A stretch of DNA of 64,000 bases, taken from Alkalibacterium pelagium. GTDB taxonomy: Bacteria; Bacillota; Bacilli; Lactobacillales; Carnobacteriaceae_A. A program made the translations under genes and the position numbers. The stretch is taken from positions 62,001-126,000 of the forward strand of contig NZ_FNZU01000002.1 in assembly GCF_900109325.1 (NCBI RefSeq). Direction: 5' to 3'. The notes beneath the pieces were generated by a model that ran no database searches, had not been told where the DNA came from, and saw only the letters and a program-made list of their open reading frames with translations. Positions 57,324 through 64,000 of the stretch are shown piece by piece (positions within the stretch are counted from its first letter, which is position 1; every line of letters starts with the position of its first letter).

Positions 57324-58073
57324 CTACTCCTCTTCTTCATGAGGATAAGAATTTAACTTGTAACCTAATCCCCAGACTGTCTCGATCATTTTTGCAGCAA
57401 CATCCGATTCTTTTTTTAGCTTTTCTCTCAAACGCTTAACATGCGTGTCAACTGTTCTCAAGTCACCAAAGAATTCATACTTCCACACTTCTCTCAGCAG
57501 CTGCTCTCTTCCAAAAATCTGATCCGGAGCAGACATGAGATAGTGGAGAAGGTCGTATTCTTTCGGTGTAAGATTGACAGATTTCCCATCTGCAGTTACA
57601 CGTCTTGAATCATTGTCGATTTCAAGATGTGGCAGTTTGAGGGTATCTGAAACATCCCCAGCTGCATCTGTTCCACCTGCACTTGATCTGGTCCGCTTGA
57701 TGATGGCTGCTACACGCAATACAATTTCTCTTGGACTGAAAGGTTTGACAATATAATCATCTGCTCCTACTTCAAATCCTTGTATGCGGTTAAGCTCCTC
57801 ACCCTTTGCAGTCAGCATCATGATTGGTGTCTCTTTTTCTTTTCGAATTTCTTCAGCTACCTGAATCCCGTCCATTTCAGGCATCATAACGTCGAGAAGA
57901 ATCAGATCATATTCATTTTCCAATGCAAGGTCCAGAGCAATCCTGCCATTTTCAGCTTCGTCGATATCATAGTCAGCCTTTTCCAGATACATTTTCAATA
58001 AACGTCTAATTCTATCTTCATCATCTACAACTAATAATTTTTTTGCATTCCCTTGGCTAGTCTCTTCGGTCAC
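57324..58073 (-). CDS. resD: Response regulator, ResD/SrrA type (OmpR family)
   Basis: The 249-residue regulator has a receiver domain with phospho-acceptor Asp61 in LILLDVMMPEMDG, acidic pocket VVDDED, the lysine in IVKPFSPRE, and a C-terminal OmpR-type winged helix (LTPKEYDLLHYLM, then RTVDTHVKRLREKL and TVWGLGYKL). The start codon is GTG with GAGGAG 9 bases upstream. It has its own promoter and is the partner of the kinase directly downstream. Confidence 0.92.
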   Translation of the reverse strand: MTEETSQGNAKKLLVVDDEDRIRRLLKMYLEKADYDIDEAENGRIALDLALENEYDLILLDVMMPEMDGIQVAEEIRKEKETPIMMLTAKGEELNRIQGFEVGADDYIVKPFSPREIVLRVAAIIKRTRSSAGGTDAAGDVSDTLKLPHLEIDNDSRRVTADGKSVNLTPKEYDLLHYLMSAPDQIFGREQLLREVWKYEFFGDLRTVDTHVKRLREKLKKESDVAAKMIETVWGLGYKLNSYPHEEEE

Positions 58074-58141
58074 TTTAAGACACTCCTCTAAATAATAGTG
58101 GGTTCAAATACTTATCGATCGCTGTTGATCTCTTGTCTATC

Positions 58142-58171
58142 ATTATAAATGAAGAACTATGATACTTCCAA
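58142..58171 (-). promoter_or_regulatory. Promoter of resDE
   Basis: On the minus strand TTGGAA (58166-58171) and a consensus TATAAT (58142-58147) are 18 bases apart, about 70 bases before resD. Confidence 0.65.
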
Positions 58172-58195
58172 TCATTTCGCCTGTGATCAGCTGAA

Positions 58196-58918
58196 TCAGG
58201 CCTCTTCTACAAGCTGTTTCAGTTTATTGACCTCAAACTGTTTCAGTTCTCTCCACTCACCCGACTGTAGACCTTCAGCAGTCAGGAACCCATATTTGTC
58301 ACGATTTAGTTTTTCGACAGGAAAACCTACAGATTTAAGCATCTTTTTAACCTGATGATTCTTTCCTTCGTGTATGACAAGCTCAACTAAGCTAGTATTC
58401 TTCTTTGCATCGACATCCATGATTCTAGCCTTTGCCGGTCGTGTTTTATACCCATCTATGACGACACCTTTTTCCAGACGGCTGACAGCTTTTTTGTCGA
58501 TCAGTCCAGTGACTTTAGCAATGTATGTTTTTTCTACGCCATACTTGGGGTGTGTCAGCTGATTAGTCAGTTCGCCATCATTAGTTAGAATGATCACGCC
58601 TGTCGTATCATAATCCAGACGGCCGACAGGATAGATCCGTTGTTCGACCCCCGACAGTAGATCGACAACTGTCTTTCTGCCTTTAGGATCATCTGCACTT
58701 GAGATTACACCTCTAGGTTTGTTCAGAAGAAAATAGTACTTCTGTTCCTGAACAATAGGTATGCTGTCTACTTCGATCAGGTCAGTCTTTTTTACATTGA
58801 TACCCATTTCTTTAACAACTGAGCCATTTACCTTGACTCTTCCTTCTTTTATCAGCTTTTCTGATGCTCTTCTAGAAGCAACACCTGCATGTGCCATAAC
58901 TTTTTGTAAACGTTCCAT
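58196..58918 (-). CDS. rluB: 23S rRNA pseudouridine synthase RluB
   Basis: RluB makes a pseudouridine in the peptidyl transferase region of 23S rRNA. From the ATG at 58918 (AGGAG 9 bases upstream; a longer frame lacks one) the 240-residue protein has an N-terminal S4 domain (MERLQKVMAHAGVASRRASE) and the RsuA-type catalytic segment GRLDYDTTGVIILTNDGEL with the catalytic Asp. EGKNHQVKKMLKSVG follows. It lies 36 bases after scpB. Confidence 0.94.
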   Translation of the reverse strand: MERLQKVMAHAGVASRRASEKLIKEGRVKVNGSVVKEMGINVKKTDLIEVDSIPIVQEQKYYFLLNKPRGVISSADDPKGRKTVVDLLSGVEQRIYPVGRLDYDTTGVIILTNDGELTNQLTHPKYGVEKTYIAKVTGLIDKKAVSRLEKGVVIDGYKTRPAKARIMDVDAKKNTSLVELVIHEGKNHQVKKMLKSVGFPVEKLNRDKYGFLTAEGLQSGEWRELKQFEVNKLKQLVEEA

Positions 58919-58954
58919 AAACGTTTCTCCTCCATCTCCTGTTTCAGACCACAA

Positions 58955-59509
58955 TTAAAAATCAGCTGACTCTTCAAATAAACTCTGATTGGTCAGTTCT
59001 TGTTCCAGTTCAAGCTCGGGTAATTCTGTTAAATCATTCAGACCGAAATAGTCGAGAAAATAGTCGGTCGTACCATACAGCACAGGTTTTCCGGGCGCAT
59101 CAAGTCGCCCTATTTCCTTGATGAGCTCACGAAGCTTCAGTTTCTGCAGACTGGACGACAGCTGAACTCCTCTGATTTCCTCAATTTCCATTCGTGTGAT
59201 CGGTTGCTTATAAGCAATTACAGCTAATGTTTCAACAGATGCCTTACTTAATTTCTTGCTTAATGGTGACTGAGCATACAGTTGTATAGCTGGTGAATAG
59301 ACTTTTTTTGTAGCAAGCTTGAAGCTGTCTGCCGTTTCGAGAAGGGTCAATCCACTTGTCTCATCTTGATCGTATTTTTGTTTCAGTTTAGTCAGACAGA
59401 CCGTCGTATGATCTGTCGTCGATTTAGTGAGCTGAGCCAGTTCATTCAGTGTGATCCCTTCCTCACCTGCTACAAACAGCAACGCCTCTAAAGCCCCTAT
59501 TTCATTCAT
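58955..59509 (-). CDS. scpB: Segregation and condensation protein B
   Basis: ScpB is the winged-helix kite subunit that pairs with ScpA and Smc to compact and segregate the chromosome. The 184-residue protein starts EIGALEALLFVAGEEGITLN and has ETLAVIAYKQPITRMEIEEI and the following RGVQ, the clear family signature. It lies 16 bases after scpA. Confidence 0.96.
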   Translation of the reverse strand: MNEIGALEALLFVAGEEGITLNELAQLTKSTTDHTTVCLTKLKQKYDQDETSGLTLLETADSFKLATKKVYSPAIQLYAQSPLSKKLSKASVETLAVIAYKQPITRMEIEEIRGVQLSSSLQKLKLRELIKEIGRLDAPGKPVLYGTTDYFLDYFGLNDLTELPELELEQELTNQSLFEESADF

Positions 59510-59525
59510 CGCCAGTCGCTTCCTT

Positions 59526-60272
59526 TCATTGACTCAGGGCTGCACTAAGATATATTTCTCCAAAACATTCTTTCTGTTCAATAAACAGCCTGTTTTCTTT
59601 TATCATTTGCAGAACAGCTAAGAAAGTGACAACAAATTCTTTCTTTGTCGGCATAGTAAACAGCTGTCTGAATGATATCTTCTGTCTGTTCTTCGCGAAT
59701 TTATTCTCAAGCCATTCTATCTTATCACTAATCGTTATTTCCTCAAGATCAATAGTTGCAGGCCCTGGCTCCATCCACTGTTTTTTTCTGATCATGTCGC
59801 CAAATGCCCCTACAAGATCTCCCAGTGACAATTCATTGGGACTTAAAGGAATAGACTGCTGATAATGAGTAAGGTCTGAATGATCTTTTGAATAATACTG
59901 TTCCCTGTCATCCCGTCGTTCAACCAGTTTTGACGAGGCGTACTTAATTCTGCGATATTCAAGAAGGCGCTCTTGCAGTTTTTCAATAGAGTCTTCTTCA
60001 ACATCGAACAGTTCGCCCTCTTCTTCCCATTCTTCAGTACGAGGAAGAAGAAGCTGACTCTTCATCGACATCAGTGTGGCAGCCATCACTAAATAATCTC
60101 CTGCAATGTCAAGTTGAAGCATCTGCATTGCGTGGAGATAATTTAAATACTGGTCCGTAATATCTTTTATGGGAATATCATAAATATCGATTTCATACTT
60201 ATTAATAAGGTGCAGCAGTAAATCCAGAGGGCCTTCAAAGACATCCAGATTCACTTTCCATTGTTCACTCAT
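59526..60272 (-). CDS. scpA: Segregation and condensation protein A
   Basis: ScpA is the kleisin that bridges the Smc heads. The 248-residue protein starts WKVNLDVFEGPLDLLLHLIN, the N-terminal helix that contacts Smc, and ends with a small winged helix (FVVTFLAVLQMIKENRLFIE). The operon is lysA-ribT-scpA-scpB-rluB with gaps of 11-36 bases. Confidence 0.96.
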   Translation of the reverse strand: MSEQWKVNLDVFEGPLDLLLHLINKYEIDIYDIPIKDITDQYLNYLHAMQMLQLDIAGDYLVMAATLMSMKSQLLLPRTEEWEEEGELFDVEEDSIEKLQERLLEYRRIKYASSKLVERRDDREQYYSKDHSDLTHYQQSIPLSPNELSLGDLVGAFGDMIRKKQWMEPGPATIDLEEITISDKIEWLENKFAKNRQKISFRQLFTMPTKKEFVVTFLAVLQMIKENRLFIEQKECFGEIYLSAALSQ

Positions 60273-60286
60273 TTGTCTTCCCTGCT

Positions 60287-60655
60287 TTACTCATCTTTAT
60301 CTGCTTCTTTTTTCCACTTGGTCACTAAAGGAGCAGTTTCCAATGTGCCGACAATCTTTTTAGGTGAGCATGTCTTCGACAGAGCTGTCAGCATTCGGAA
60401 AGCCATGCCTTCTTCTCTGTAAGATGGATTGATCGCAATATGTCTGAGAAGAATGATTTCCTCTTCATCTTCAATTCCGATCACACCAGCAAGATCACCT
60501 GTTTCCTGACTTTTCCACAAATAAAGCTGTCTGTTTTCTTCCTGCTCGTACCACTGCATTTCGTTTGTCAGTCGAGCAGTATCTTTCAGATCAGGTACAT
60601 AGGAAAGCAGTCCCATCGTTATTTTCTGGTAGTCTGATTTATATTTAATGAGCAT
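60287..60655 (-). CDS. ribT: RibT-like GNAT acetyltransferase
   Basis: The 122-residue protein resembles B. subtilis RibT, the last gene of the riboflavin operon. The opening MLIKYKSDYQKITMGLLSYV and the core AGVIGIEDEEEIILLRHIAI then NPSYREEGMAFRML are GNAT-like. The riboflavin synthesis genes that precede ribT in Bacillus are absent, while ribT keeps its place before scpA. Function of RibT is not established. Confidence 0.85.
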   Translation of the reverse strand: MLIKYKSDYQKITMGLLSYVPDLKDTARLTNEMQWYEQEENRQLYLWKSQETGDLAGVIGIEDEEEIILLRHIAINPSYREEGMAFRMLTALSKTCSPKKIVGTLETAPLVTKWKKEADKDE

Positions 60656-60666
60656 GTTTCGCCCTC

Positions 60667-62004
60667 CTATCCCTCAAACTGTTGTCTGCTGACTTCCAGG
60701 TTAAGAAAATCAGTATACGTTTCACGTTTAACTGCCAGCGCGTGTCTGCCTTCTTCCACGAAGACGACTGCTGGTCTCGGTAACCGGTTGTAGTTGCTGG
60801 CCATTGAATAGCCGTATGCTCCTGTGCTGAATACAGCCAGTATATCATCTTGAGCGGGTTCTGTAAGGGTAAGATCCCAGATCAGCATATCACCACTCTC
60901 ACAGGCTTTGCCTGCAACAGATACTTCTTCTGTTTTTTCGCCATTCACTTTATTGGCCAGAACGCCAGTATACTTTGCCTGGTATAAAGCAGGTCGAATA
61001 TTATCAGCCATTCCTCCGTCTACAGAGATATACTTCCTAACTCCAGGAATCGATTTCTCAGTACCAATCGTGTATAAAGATGTCCCGGCTTCTCCGACAA
61101 TACTTCTTCCCGGTTCGATCCAGATTTCCGGCAGGTCCATTTCCAGCTTGTGTGACTGGTCTCTGACAGCTGCCATGATTGCATCAGCATAAGTGGAAAG
61201 TGGCAGCGGTGCATCCTCCTGAGTGTAACGGATACCGAATCCACCTCCAGCATTTAATACCGAAAGCGAAAAGCCGTATTTATTTTCCCATTCTTTTGCC
61301 TTGGTCATCAGTTTTGCGATAACTGCCTGATACCCATCTACTTCAAATATCTGTGAGCCGATATGAGCATGCAGACCGATGACAGTCAGATAAGGTGCAT
61401 CCTGAAGCTCTCTGATTGCCTGCTCAGCCTGATTCGAAGACAAATCAAATCCGAATTTAGAGTCTTCCTGCCCGGTGGTGATGTATTCATGCGTGTGAGC
61501 AGCAACTCCTGGTGTGACCCGGATGAGCACGTCCATCTGCTTTTTCTTGCTTTGAGTCAGTTCTTTAAGCATAGATAGCTCTACAAAATTATCTACAACA
61601 ATGCAGCCGATATTGTGATCAATGGCCTCGTCAAGCTCCTGCCATGACTTGTTATTGCCATGGAAGTGGATTCTTTCTGCAGGAAAATCTGCTTTGATTG
61701 CCAGAAACAGTTCTCCTCCAGAGACCACATCCAGTGACACGTCTTCTTCTGCCAGCATCTCATACAATGCAAGGGATGAGAATGCTTTACTGGCATAAGC
61801 CACTTGAGTTTTGTTTTCATATGCTCTGAATGCATCTTTAAAAGCTTTGATTTTCTTTTTAACCAGGCTGATGTCATAAACATACAGAGGTGTCCCATAT
61901 GTTTCTGCCAGTTCCACTGAATCAACACCACTGATTTCAAGGTGGTTCTCAGGAGTAACTGCCATATGTTCCATCAGTCTGCTTTCATTTGAAATATTAG
62001 TCAT
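60667..62004 (-). CDS. lysA: Diaminopimelate decarboxylase
   Basis: LysA converts meso-diaminopimelate to lysine, using PLP. The 445-residue fold type III enzyme has the PLP lysine in VAYASKAFSSLAL, HFHGNNKSWQEL, the phosphate-binding loop LNAGGGFGIRY, and CESGDMLIWDL with the active-site Cys. I start at the ATG at 62004 with GGGA 5 bases upstream; the first ATG four codons earlier has no site. It leads the lysA-ribT-scpA-scpB-rluB run. No lysine riboswitch was recognised upstream. Confidence 0.95.
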   Translation of the reverse strand: MTNISNESRLMEHMAVTPENHLEISGVDSVELAETYGTPLYVYDISLVKKKIKAFKDAFRAYENKTQVAYASKAFSSLALYEMLAEEDVSLDVVSGGELFLAIKADFPAERIHFHGNNKSWQELDEAIDHNIGCIVVDNFVELSMLKELTQSKKKQMDVLIRVTPGVAAHTHEYITTGQEDSKFGFDLSSNQAEQAIRELQDAPYLTVIGLHAHIGSQIFEVDGYQAVIAKLMTKAKEWENKYGFSLSVLNAGGGFGIRYTQEDAPLPLSTYADAIMAAVRDQSHKLEMDLPEIWIEPGRSIVGEAGTSLYTIGTEKSIPGVRKYISVDGGMADNIRPALYQAKYTGVLANKVNGEKTEEVSVAGKACESGDMLIWDLTLTEPAQDDILAVFSTGAYGYSMASNYNRLPRPAVVFVEEGRHALAVKRETYTDFLNLEVSRQQFEG

Positions 62005-62074
62005 TCTATCCCACATTTCTATTTAGTCTGAAGCCTAGTCGCTCAGTTTTCTGTTCAAAAAAACATCCAAGAAT

Positions 62075-62103
62075 ATCATACCTACATATGACCGAAAAAT
62101 CAA
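62075..62103 (-). promoter_or_regulatory. Promoter of lysA operon
   Basis: TTGATT (62098-62103 as AATCAA) and TATGAT (62075-62080 as ATCATA) are exactly 17 bases apart on the minus strand. About 27 bases upstream, ATACCTT (62130-62136) and AAGGTAT (62152-62158) form a dyad. Confidence 0.65.
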
Positions 62104-62191
62104 ACCTACATTAAAAAAAGTACAGAATGATACCTTTATAGCAAAGGCCGTAAGGTATAATACAGGACTGGCGACTCATTTATTAAAATAT

Positions 62192-62228
62192 GAAGAAAGG
62201 AGTCCTTAGTTATTTCTAAGAACTCCTT
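62192..62228 (-). terminator. Terminator after the purine nucleoside phosphorylase gene
   Basis: AAGGAGTCCTTAG and CTAAGAACTCCTT form a 13-base stem with one mismatch and a 6-base loop, followed by TTTCTTC on the minus strand. Confidence 0.78.
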
Positions 62229-62258
62229 CCCTCTTCTTCTTAATAAATTCAGATCTGT

Positions 62259-63080
62259 TTACAGTTCAGTAATCACACGTTTGACCAAAGTCTTAAATGA
62301 ATCTTTAACACGCGTTGTCACTTCTACAACCTCGTCGTGATTCAATGATTCCTGCATACCCGCTGCATAGTTTGTAATACATGAGATACCGGCAACTTTT
62401 AATCCAGCATGTCTTGCAACGATAACTTCTGGAACAGTCGACATACCCACTGCATCTCCACCAAGAATACGGACCATTCTGACTTCAGCCGGTGTTTCAT
62501 ATGTTGGCCCTGTCAGACCAAGATAGACACCTTTCTGAATCGATATATCGTTTTCCTTAGCCACTTTTTCAATCGTTTCCTGATAGCCTCTATCGTAAGC
62601 CTGGCTCATATCGGTGAAGCGTGGACCGAACGTTGCGTCATTTGGTCCGAGAAGGGGATTGTCACCAGTCATATTAATGTGATCAGTAATAATCATCAGA
62701 TCACCAGGTGTAAATGATTCATTGACTCCCCCTGCAGCGTTTGTCACCATTAAGGAACTGACACCCAATGCTTTCATCACTCTGACAGGGAAAGTGACCT
62801 CGTTAAAGGTATACCCTTCGTAAAAGTGAAAACGTCCCTGCATAGCAATGACTTTGCGATCTCCCAGAGTTCCATAAACAAGTTTACCGGCATGTCCTTC
62901 GACAGTCGATACCGGAAAGCCTGGAATATCTTCATAAGGGACTTCTACGGCATCTTCTGCTTCGTCAGCAAGTTCGCCAAGGCCAGATCCTAAAATCAGC
63001 CCGATTTCAGGATGGTCCATTCCCTTTCCTTTCAGAAATTCTGCAGCTTGTTCAATTGCTTTAATATATGTTTCGTTCAT
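62259..63080 (-). CDS. punA: Purine nucleoside phosphorylase (trimeric type)
   Basis: The enzyme splits inosine and guanosine with phosphate to free base and ribose 1-phosphate, which DeoB then turns into ribose 5-phosphate. The 273-residue protein has LILGSGLGELADEAED, the phosphate site in MQGRFHFYEGY, VTNAAGGVNESFTPGDLMII, GPTYETPAEVRM, and VGMSTVPEVIVARHAGLKV. The size and motifs indicate the trimeric PunA/PupG class rather than hexameric DeoD. It lies 36 bases after deoB. Confidence 0.95.
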   Translation of the reverse strand: MNETYIKAIEQAAEFLKGKGMDHPEIGLILGSGLGELADEAEDAVEVPYEDIPGFPVSTVEGHAGKLVYGTLGDRKVIAMQGRFHFYEGYTFNEVTFPVRVMKALGVSSLMVTNAAGGVNESFTPGDLMIITDHINMTGDNPLLGPNDATFGPRFTDMSQAYDRGYQETIEKVAKENDISIQKGVYLGLTGPTYETPAEVRMVRILGGDAVGMSTVPEVIVARHAGLKVAGISCITNYAAGMQESLNHDEVVEVTTRVKDSFKTLVKRVITEL

Positions 63081-63116
63081 TAGTAAGTCTCCTTCAACGC
63101 GATCTATTTAACCAGT

Positions 63117-64000
63117 TTAGTTTAATTTATCCAAAAAGCTTTTTCCGAATCCAGTTCCTTCAACACCAAAGTTTTCAGCAACCGTTGCACTGATGTCAGC
63201 AAAGTATCCTTTAGGAAGAGCCTGAGGGGCTTTAAGTTTAGGACTTAAAACAAGCAGTGGGACATACTCGCGAGTATGATCGGTCCCATGATGGGTCGGA
63301 TCGTTCCCGTGATCAGCTGTAATGATAAGCAGATCATCGTCGTCTAGTGACTTGATCAGTTCTGGTAATCGGGCATCAAAAGCTTCGAGAGCTTCTTTAT
63401 ACCCTTTCACATTGCGTCTGTGGCCATATAAGGCATCGAAATCGACAAGATTAGTGAAACTTAATCCAGTAAATTCTTTTTTCATGACATCCAGCAGTTT
63501 ATCCACGCCATCCATATTGGAAGCTGTACGAACGGAATCAGTAATGCCTTGTCCATTGAATATATCGTTGATTTTACCTACAGCCACTACGTCTTTTCCA
63601 GCTGCTTTCAGTCTGTCCAGCACAGTTTCTCCAAACGGATCCAGTGCGTAGTCATGACGGTTGCTGGTGCGTGTGAAGTCGCCTGGTTCTCCGATATATG
63701 GACGAGCAATGATTCGTCCGATCATATAAGGTTCACCCTTAGTAAGTTCTCTGACATATTCACAAATGTCATACAGCTCTTCAAGAGGAATGATCTCTTC
63801 ATGTGCCGCGATCTGAAGAACAGGGTCTGCAGAAGTATAAACAATCAGATCACCCGTGTCCATCTGATGCTTACCGTATTCATCTATTATCTCAGTCCCG
63901 GATGCCGGTTTATTGCCGACGATTTTCCGACCGGTATGCTTTTCGATCTCTTCGATCAGCTCATCCGGGAAACCGTCAGGAAATACACGGAAAGGTTTAT
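63117..64000 (-). CDS. deoB: Phosphopentomutase, N-terminus cut off by window edge
   Basis: DeoB interconverts ribose 1-phosphate and 5-phosphate (also the deoxy forms). The visible 294 codons are open to the window end, starting [20 protein letters not shown]. Motifs are [20 protein letters not shown] (with the Thr of the phosphorylation site region), [19 protein letters not shown] with the metal ligands, and GKSFLDKLN at the end. The N-terminus of about 100 residues is outside. It forms a nucleoside catabolism pair with punA, the drm-pupG order of B. subtilis. Confidence 0.95.
   Translation of the reverse strand, partial: KPFRVFPDGFPDELIEEIEKHTGRKIVGNKPASGTEIIDEYGKHQMDTGDLIVYTSADPVLQIAAHEEIIPLEELYDICEYVRELTKGEPYMIGRIIARPYIGEPGDFTRTSNRHDYALDPFGETVLDRLKAAGKDVVAVGKINDIFNGQGITDSVRTASNMDGVDKLLDVMKKEFTGLSFTNLVDFDALYGHRRNVKGYKEALEAFDARLPELIKSLDDDDLLIITADHGNDPTHHGTDHTREYVPLLVLSPKLKAPQALPKGYFADISATVAENFGVEGTGFGKSFLDKLN

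Noticed and set aside
62017-62190. Lysine riboswitch or T-box upstream of lysA
   Set aside because: I searched for conserved L-box and T-box sequence blocks and saw none; the leader is only about 70 bases.

Overview
The window looks like a stretch of chromosome from a low-to-moderate GC Gram-positive bacterium of the order Lactobacillales. A Carnobacteriaceae-type genus is my best guess, by inference only. The reasons are the Streptococcus/Enterococcus-type fatty acid cluster (fabT-fabH-acpP-fabK-fabD-fabG-fabF-accB-fabZ-accC-accD-accA), FabK as the only enoyl-ACP reductase seen, a LexA regulon with Bacillus-type boxes, strong Shine-Dalgarno sites, and a tRNA gene without an encoded CCA. Almost every gene lies on the minus strand. 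No insertion sequence, prophage, CRISPR array or rRNA was seen.

Layout, left to right. 1-9.2 kb: translation and envelope genes (proS partial, rseP, cdsA, uppS, frr, pyrH, tsf, rpsB). The usual order is interrupted twice: by a plus-strand 29-residue peptide gene with a nested hairpin between frr and uppS, and by a fumarate-reductase-like flavoprotein between pyrH and tsf. 9.2-13.8 kb: plsC on the plus strand, a heterodimeric LmrCD-type ABC exporter behind a palindromic operator, and yneF. 14-24.7 kb: tkt, ynzC, autoregulated lexA (plus strand), apt, recJ, then obg-rnz-SDR-lapA-degV. 24.8-30.5 kb: ysxC followed by a degenerate glutamyl-tRNA reductase homologue, then clpX, tig and a TPR-like gene. 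30.6-40.4 kb: the complete type II fatty acid synthesis operon with tandem FabT boxes. 40.6-43.5 kb: a DUF2187 protein, a MarR regulator, a broken NAD(P)H-dependent FMN reductase gene, pgsA and an acidic YflT-like protein. 43.6-47.2 kb: tRNA-Arg(UCU), two adjacent glutamine synthetases, and HU. 47.4-55.1 kb: der, rpsA, cmk, a LysM protein, recQ, ypbB, and ribU with an FMN riboswitch. 55.5-64 kb: resDE-type two-component system, rluB, scpB, scpA, ribT, lysA, purine nucleoside phosphorylase, and deoB (partial).

Many neighbours follow the Bacillus subtilis order (lexA/ynzC/tkt/yneF; clpX/ysxC/hemA; ypbB/recQ/ypbE; cmk/rpsA/der/hbs; lysA/ribT/scpAB/rluB/resDE; drm/pupG). The sporulation, haem and cytochrome-maturation genes that sit between them in Bacillus are missing. 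The most interesting signals are the hemA relic at its ancestral site with its catalytic cysteine replaced, the unrecognised 29-residue peptide with its structured terminator, the two glutamine synthetases that differ at the feedback-inhibition residue 62, the broken reductase gene beside an intact MarR regulator, and the perfect palindrome between the -35 and -10 of the multidrug-type exporter.
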